Source of the DNA: Enterobacter sp. kpr-6
Lineage (GTDB): Bacteria; Pseudomonadota; Gammaproteobacteria; Enterobacterales; Enterobacteriaceae
Direction: 5' to 3'
Length of the DNA stretch: 64,000 nucleotides
Assembly: GCF_900116015.1 (NCBI RefSeq)
Contig: NZ_FOYH01000001.1
Location: forward strand, 496,001 to 560,000
The translations under genes were made by a program, and so were the position numbers. Below the pieces are notes generated by a model. It saw only the letters and a list, made by a program, of their open reading frames with translations. It did no database searches and was not told the origin of the DNA. This document shows, piece by piece, positions 59,500 to 64,000 of the stretch (positions within the stretch are counted from its first letter, which is position 1; each line of letters begins with the position of its first letter).

Positions 59500-61554
59500 A
59501 TGGAACTGAAAGCGACATCATTAGGAAAACGTCTGGCGCAACACCCTTATGACCGGGTTGCGATTCTGCACGCGGGCGTCAAAGTGTCTGGCGATCGCCA
59601 TGAATATCTCATCCCGTTTAACCAGTTGCTGGCGATTCACTGCAAGCGCGGTCTGGTCTGGGGCGAACTGGAGTTCATGCTTGCCGATAACCAGGTGGTA
59701 CGCCTGCACGGGACTGAATGGGGACAAACCCAGGTGTTCTGGCAACACCTCAGTACGCTCTGGGAGACGTGGAGCGCCGAAATGAGCGAGGTGGCCGCCC
59801 AGGTATTACAAACGCAACTGGATGAGCTTTCCCGGCATATCGATCAGGGAAAATGGCTGACGCGCCAGCAGACGCTTGGCCTGCAACAGCAGATCTCACG
59901 GGCGTTTGAGGCTTTGCCTCTGCCCACTGCACGGCTGGCGTCTTTCGATAACTGCCGTGAATTATGGCAGCGCGCGCAGGCCTGGCTTAATGATGTTGAA
60001 GGCTGCCGGACGGAACATAATCAGGCCTGGACGACGGCTATGCTCAAAGAGTACGCGCCGTTTTTCGAACAGATCGAGTCCTCGCCGCTTAACCCGTCGC
60101 AGGCGCGGGCGGTGGTCAACGGCGAGCAGTCGTTACTGGTGCTCGCCGGAGCGGGCAGCGGTAAAACATCTGTGCTGGTGGCGCGCGCAGGCTGGTTGCT
60201 GACGCGAGGCGAAGCGGCCGCCGATCAAATTCTGCTGCTGGCGTTTGGCCGACAAGCCGCGCAGGAGATGGATGAACGCATTCGCCAGCGGCTGCATACC
60301 GATGAGATCACCGCGCGGACGTTTCATGCGCTTGCGCTGCACATCATCATGCAGGGGAGTAAAAAAGCGCCGGTTATCAGCGCGCTGGAAAACGACACGC
60401 AGGCGCGAACCGCGCTGTTTATTGACGCCTGGCAGCAGCAGTGCAGTGAGAAAAAGGCCCAGGCCAAAGGCTGGCGTCAGTGGCTGGAAGAGGAACTGGG
60501 CTGGACGGTGCCGGAAGGCAATTTCTGGAACGACGAGAAATTACAGCGTCGGCTGGCGGGCCGGCTGGATCGCTGGGTCAGCCTGATGCGGATGCACGGC
60601 GGTACGCAGGCTGAGATGATCGAGAGCGCGCCGGAAGAAATCCGCAGCCTGTTTTCGAAACGGGTGAAGTTAATGGCTCCCTTACTGAAAGCCTGGAAAT
60701 CGGCGCTGAAAGCGGAAAACGCCGTCGATTTTTCGGGGCTTATCCATCAGGCCATTAATGTGCTGGAAAAAGGGCGCTTTATCAGCCCGTGGAAGCATAT
60801 TCTGGTGGATGAATTTCAGGACATTTCACCGCAACGCGCCGCGCTGCTCGCTGCACTGCGTCGACAGAACTCGCAGACGTCGCTGTTTGCTGTGGGTGAT
60901 GACTGGCAGGCAATCTACCGTTTCAGCGGCGCGCAACTCTCCCTGACCACCGCGTTTCATCATAATTTTGGCGAGGGCGATAGCTGCGCACTCGACACCA
61001 CCTACCGCTTTAATACGCGCATCGGTGAAGTAGCGAACCGGTTTATTCAGCAAAATCCCTGGCAACTGAGCAAACCGCTAAACAGTCTGACGCCGGGAAA
61101 TAAGCAGGCGGTGACTCTGCTGGCGCAGGATCAGCTGGATGCGCTGCTCGATAAGCTCAGCGGTTACGCCACCCCGCAGGAACGGATCCTTATCCTTGCG
61201 CGCTACCATCACCTGAAGCCCGCGGCGCTGGAAAAGGCTGCGACCCGGTGGCCGAAACTTCAGCTCGATTTTATGACTATCCATGCCAGTAAGGGTCAGC
61301 AGGCGGATTATGTGATTGTGCTGGGATTGCAGGAAGGGCAGGAGGGCTTTCCCGCGCCCGCCCGGGAGTCGATCATGGAGCAGGCGCTGTTACCGGAACC
61401 GGAGGATTTTGCTGATGCGGAGGAGCGTCGTTTGCTCTACGTGGCGATCACCCGGGCAAAAAACCGCGTCTGGCTGCTGTTTGATAAAGCGCAGCCGTCA
61501 CGGTTTGTCGAGGTGCTTAAAGCGCTGGATGTGCCGGTAGCCCGCAAGCCTTAA
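59500..61554 (+). CDS. helD: DNA helicase IV
   Basis: UvrD/Rep-type superfamily 1 helicase that moves 3' to 5' on DNA. The 684-residue protein has an N-terminal domain of about 190 residues, then Walker A A-G-A-G-S-G-K-T (216-223), motif II D-E-F-Q-D (437-441), Q-A-I-Y-R-F-S-G (motif III), T-I-H-A-S-K-G-Q-Q-A-D-Y-V (motif V) and R-L-L-Y-V-A-I-T-R-A (motif VI). Same length as E. coli HelD, and unrelated to the RNA-polymerase-binding HelD of Gram-positives. Confidence 0.97.
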   Translation: MELKATSLGKRLAQHPYDRVAILHAGVKVSGDRHEYLIPFNQLLAIHCKRGLVWGELEFMLADNQVVRLHGTEWGQTQVFWQHLSTLWETWSAEMSEVAAQVLQTQLDELSRHIDQGKWLTRQQTLGLQQQISRAFEALPLPTARLASFDNCRELWQRAQAWLNDVEGCRTEHNQAWTTAMLKEYAPFFEQIESSPLNPSQARAVVNGEQSLLVLAGAGSGKTSVLVARAGWLLTRGEAAADQILLLAFGRQAAQEMDERIRQRLHTDEITARTFHALALHIIMQGSKKAPVISALENDTQARTALFIDAWQQQCSEKKAQAKGWRQWLEEELGWTVPEGNFWNDEKLQRRLAGRLDRWVSLMRMHGGTQAEMIESAPEEIRSLFSKRVKLMAPLLKAWKSALKAENAVDFSGLIHQAINVLEKGRFISPWKHILVDEFQDISPQRAALLAALRRQNSQTSLFAVGDDWQAIYRFSGAQLSLTTAFHHNFGEGDSCALDTTYRFNTRIGEVANRFIQQNPWQLSKPLNSLTPGNKQAVTLLAQDQLDALLDKLSGYATPQERILILARYHHLKPAALEKAATRWPKLQLDFMTIHASKGQQADYVIVLGLQEGQEGFPAPARESIMEQALLPEPEDFADAEERRLLYVAITRAKNRVWLLFDKAQPSRFVEVLKALDVPVARKP

Positions 61555-61559
61555 GGTGT

Positions 61560-61583
61560 CCGGGTAAGCATGGCGATACCCGG
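61560..61583. terminator. weak hairpin between helD and mgsA
   Basis: CCGGGTA (61560-61566) pairs with TACCCGG (61577-61583), 10-nt loop, without a T-run. Location between convergent genes makes a terminator role possible. Confidence 0.4.
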
Positions 61584-61597
61584 CAACCGCCTGCCTT

Positions 61598-62056
61598 TTA
61601 CTTCAGCCGTTCGGCCAGATAGCGTGGGTAATCGGGGATCGTAATCTCCACGCTGTCGTTAAACTGCGGGGATTCGATAATAAAATTCGCGGTAGAAACG
61701 TTAGTGGCGACCGGAATGTTCCAGACCGTCGCCAGGCGCAGCAGGGCTTTGACGTCTGGATCGTGCGGGACGGCGTTGAGCGGGTCCCAGAAGAAAATTA
61801 ACACGTCAATTTTGCCTTCGGAAATCATCGCTCCGACCTGCTGGTCGCCCCCCATCGGGCCACTCAGCATGGCATTGACTTCCAGGCCCGTCGCCCGCTG
61901 GATCAAATTACCCGTAGTGCCCGTCGCATACAGTTCGTGCTGTGCCAGCAGCGGCTGGTGACGCTCAACCCAGTTCATCAGCATTTTCTTGCAGTGATCG
62001 TGTGCAACAAGTGCAATATGTTTTCGCGCTGGTAAGGCGCGCGTGGTCAGTTCCAT
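61598..62056 (-). CDS. mgsA: methylglyoxal synthase
   Basis: Converts dihydroxyacetone phosphate to methylglyoxal and phosphate, a bypass used under sugar-phosphate stress. The 152-residue protein has the family segments [11 protein letters not shown] near the N terminus, G-T-T-G-N-L-I, and G-P-M-G-G-D-Q-Q with the catalytic Asp; [15 protein letters not shown] follows. GGGGATT precedes the ATG. GloC at 26 kb acts later in detoxifying the product. Confidence 0.97.
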   Translation of the reverse strand: MELTTRALPARKHIALVAHDHCKKMLMNWVERHQPLLAQHELYATGTTGNLIQRATGLEVNAMLSGPMGGDQQVGAMISEGKIDVLIFFWDPLNAVPHDPDVKALLRLATVWNIPVATNVSTANFIIESPQFNDSVEITIPDYPRYLAERLK

Positions 62057-62167
62057 AATCCCCGTCCATCAAAAAGGTTTGCTACAGATTACTGGAAGCG
62101 TTTGATGCTGCAATAGAAAGGCACAAAAAAAGCAGAAGTGAAAAAGCGTTTGTGAAGCGACGCACGC

Positions 62168-62830
62168 TTACGAGGGCGGTTGCTGTTTTGCCCACTGCAT
62201 AAAACGGTTGCGGGTCTGCGGATCGGCCTGTTGATACCAGAATTTCAGCCGCTGTTCGGTGAGGGTCTGGGATTGCGGGGGCAGAACGTCCAGTTCAGAG
62301 ACGCCGGAGAGCAGGGTGCTGTCATCAGCCATCATGGTGGCAAACTGCGGCAGCGAAGCCTCTTTTCCCTCTTTGTTATAGCGCTCGGTATCCCGCTCAT
62401 AATTCATGCCGCTGGGCGTCTGGGTGAGAGTCAGAATGTCGAGTTTGACCGGAATCGGCGTGGATTCCCCGTCCACCAGCGTTACCGCTGGCGTGGTATC
62501 AAAGAGTTCCGTTTCACGTTGTGTCTCAAGGCGCGGAAGTGAAAAATTCACCAGACTGACCAACTGTGTGTTGAAACTGGCAATCAGCGGCGGAGAAATA
62601 TAGAGCCGTTGTTCATGATTGTTTAGCCGGATGGTCTTTTCCACCCGGAAAACCAACTGATGCGGGCCATTATCCAGCTCAATACTGTCGGCTCCCCGCA
62701 GCAACGAACTGGACACTTTTTTGCCATCCAGTACCAGTAAATCAACCTCGCTGGAGAGGCGCAGAGTAGTGGAGAAAACGGTGACCGGCATCAGGCAGAG
62801 GAGCAATGTCGTAAATATGCCGGTTTTCAT
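62168..62830 (-). CDS. yccT: DUF2057 periplasmic protein YccT (CsgI)
   Basis: A 220-residue protein with a signal peptide (M-K-T-G-I-F ... V-F-S-T) and a DUF2057 domain ([16 protein letters not shown]). In E. coli the homologue slows extracellular assembly of curli subunits. ATG 62830 has AGGAG 6 nt upstream and gives the E. coli length; the open frame to 62854 would add 8 residues before the signal. Divergent from yccU. Confidence 0.93.
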   Translation of the reverse strand: MKTGIFTTLLLCLMPVTVFSTTLRLSSEVDLLVLDGKKVSSSLLRGADSIELDNGPHQLVFRVEKTIRLNNHEQRLYISPPLIASFNTQLVSLVNFSLPRLETQRETELFDTTPAVTLVDGESTPIPVKLDILTLTQTPSGMNYERDTERYNKEGKEASLPQFATMMADDSTLLSGVSELDVLPPQSQTLTEQRLKFWYQQADPQTRNRFMQWAKQQPPS

Positions 62831-62999
62831 AAACGTCTCCTGCCAGACTGGCACGTTGCGAGTTGTATCAAAATTTTACAAAGGCTGTGGTTACTAACAT
62901 ATAGATATATATCGCCTTTTGCTCTCATACGGATGTATGGGATAAGGGGCTGGTCGGTACGCTGTGGTGTACACTTGAATAAATCGCCTGGAGGAAACC

Positions 63000-63413
63000 A
63001 TGAAAGAAACCGATATTACTGGCATTTTGAAATCCACCCGTACCATCGCACTGGTTGGCGCAAGTGATAAACCCGATCGTCCGAGTTACCGGGTCATGAA
63101 ATACCTGCTCGATCAGGGCTATCACGTGATCCCTGTTTCACCAAAGGTCGCCGGGAAAACCCTGCTTGGCCAGCCTGGTTACGCGACGCTTGCCGACGTT
63201 CCGGAAAAAATCGATATGGTGGATGTCTTCCGTAACTCAGAAGCAGCGTGGGGCGTTGCGCAGGAAGCTATCGCTGTGGGGGCTAAAACGCTGTGGCTAC
63301 AGCTTGGGGTTATTAACGAGCAGGCCGCCGTACTTGCAGACGACGCGGGGCTGAATGTGGTGATGGACAGATGCCCGGCGATTGAGATCCCGCGTCTGGG
63401 GCTGGCTAAGTAG
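63000..63413 (+). CDS. yccU: CoA-binding domain protein YccU
   Basis: A 137-residue cytoplasmic protein consisting of one Rossmann-type CoA-binding domain: [15 protein letters not shown] at about 16-30, Y-H-V-I-P-V-S-P-K and a conserved C-terminal D-R-C-P-A-I-E. Same length as in E. coli. Biochemical role unproved. GGAGG lies upstream of the ATG. Followed by a palindromic repeat element and the convergent hspQ. Confidence 0.94.
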   Translation: MKETDITGILKSTRTIALVGASDKPDRPSYRVMKYLLDQGYHVIPVSPKVAGKTLLGQPGYATLADVPEKIDMVDVFRNSEAAWGVAQEAIAVGAKTLWLQLGVINEQAAVLADDAGLNVVMDRCPAIEIPRLGLAK

Positions 63414-63424
63414 TATTGGATTGC

Positions 63425-63520
63425 CCCCTCACCCCGACCCTCTCCCTCAGGGAGAGGGGGAAGGGCAAGCCAGTGCTCGATCTGTCCCCTCTCCCTTGGG
63501 GAGAGGGCTAGGGTGAGGGG
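63425..63520. repeat. palindromic intergenic repeat element (copy 2)
   Basis: Left arm CCCCTCACCCCGACCCTC (63425 on) and right arm GAGGGCTAGGGTGAGGGG are inverted; inner hairpin CCCTCTCCC-TCA-GGGAGAGGG at 63438-63458 and a second one CCCTCTCCC-TT-GGGGAGAGGG at 63487-63508. It is the same family as the element at 35416-35549, in opposite orientation, but lacks the 41-bp duplication. It separates convergent yccU and hspQ. Confidence 0.9.
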
Positions 63521-63524
63521 AGTT

Positions 63525-63902
<378 letters not shown>

Positions 63903-64000
63903 TTACATGACGCGACAGGCAAACCCTTTCAGATAAAGCCCTTCCGGGTAAGTCGCGATCACCGGGTGATCGGCGGCCTGACGGAACTGCTCTATAAATT
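63903..64000 (-). CDS. rlmI: 23S rRNA (C1962-C5)-methyltransferase RlmI, C-terminal end (partial)
   Basis: The last 31 codons of a reverse-strand gene that continues beyond the right edge. The frame reads [17 protein letters not shown] then [14 protein letters not shown] and stops with TAA at 63903-63905. This is the C-terminal end of E. coli RlmI (YccW), which methylates C1962 of 23S rRNA. It lies upstream of hspQ on the same strand, as in E. coli. Confidence 0.9.

Overview
The window is a stretch of enterobacterial core chromosome. Gene order and protein identity follow the E. coli K-12 segment from ycaL-cmk-rpsA to hspQ-rlmI almost gene for gene. The porin at the ompF locus and the OmpA loops point to the Enterobacter/Lelliottia/Leclercia/Kluyvera side of the Enterobacteriaceae rather than Escherichia itself; this taxonomic guess is inference from remembered sequences. 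No tRNA, rRNA, CRISPR array, prophage or insertion sequence was found.

Layout. 1-2.4 kb: the 3' part of a sulfatase gene and a LysR-type regulator, the only clearly accessory block. 2.5-6.4 kb: ycaL, cmk, rpsA, ihfB. 6.7-13.98 kb: ycaI (carrying an apparent one-base frameshift), msbA, lpxK, ycaQ, ycaR, kdsB, a lipid A/Kdo export and synthesis cluster. 14.1-23.1 kb: ycbJ, elyC (reverse), cmoM, mukF-mukE-mukB. 23.3-26.6 kb: ldtD, ycbK, gloC. 26.6-32.5 kb on the reverse strand: aspC, ompF, asnS, pncB. 32.8-35.4 kb: pepN. 35.6-39.8 kb: the ssuEADCB alkanesulfonate operon (reverse). 40-50.5 kb: pyrD, zapC, ycbX (reverse), rlmL, uup, pqiABC. 50.7-56 kb: rmf, fabA and lonH (reverse), matP, ompA and sulA (reverse). 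56-64 kb: sxy, yccS and yccF (reverse), helD, mgsA and yccT (reverse), yccU, hspQ (reverse), and the C-terminal end of rlmI at the right edge.

Functional themes are envelope assembly (MsbA, LpxK, KdsB, ElyC, LdtD, PqiABC, OmpF, OmpA), chromosome organisation and division (MukBEF, MatP, ZapC, SulA, IHF-beta), translation (S1, AsnRS, CmoM, RlmL, Uup, RMF, RlmI) and central metabolism (Cmk, AspC, PncB, PepN, PyrD, FabA, MgsA, GloC). Several classical regulatory sites can be read directly: a LexA box before sulA, adjacent FadR and FabR sites before fabA, a NadR box before pncB, a PurR box and start-site leader hairpin before pyrD, the ompF and ompA promoters with long leaders, and a sigma-32-type promoter before hspQ.

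I did not find a convincing undescribed system. The observations most worth a second look are the ycaI frameshift, two exact 15-bp tandem duplications at gene ends (gloC and uup/pqiA), a palindromic repeat family present twice between convergent genes, an inverted repeat before ssuE, and the sulfatase/LysR block.
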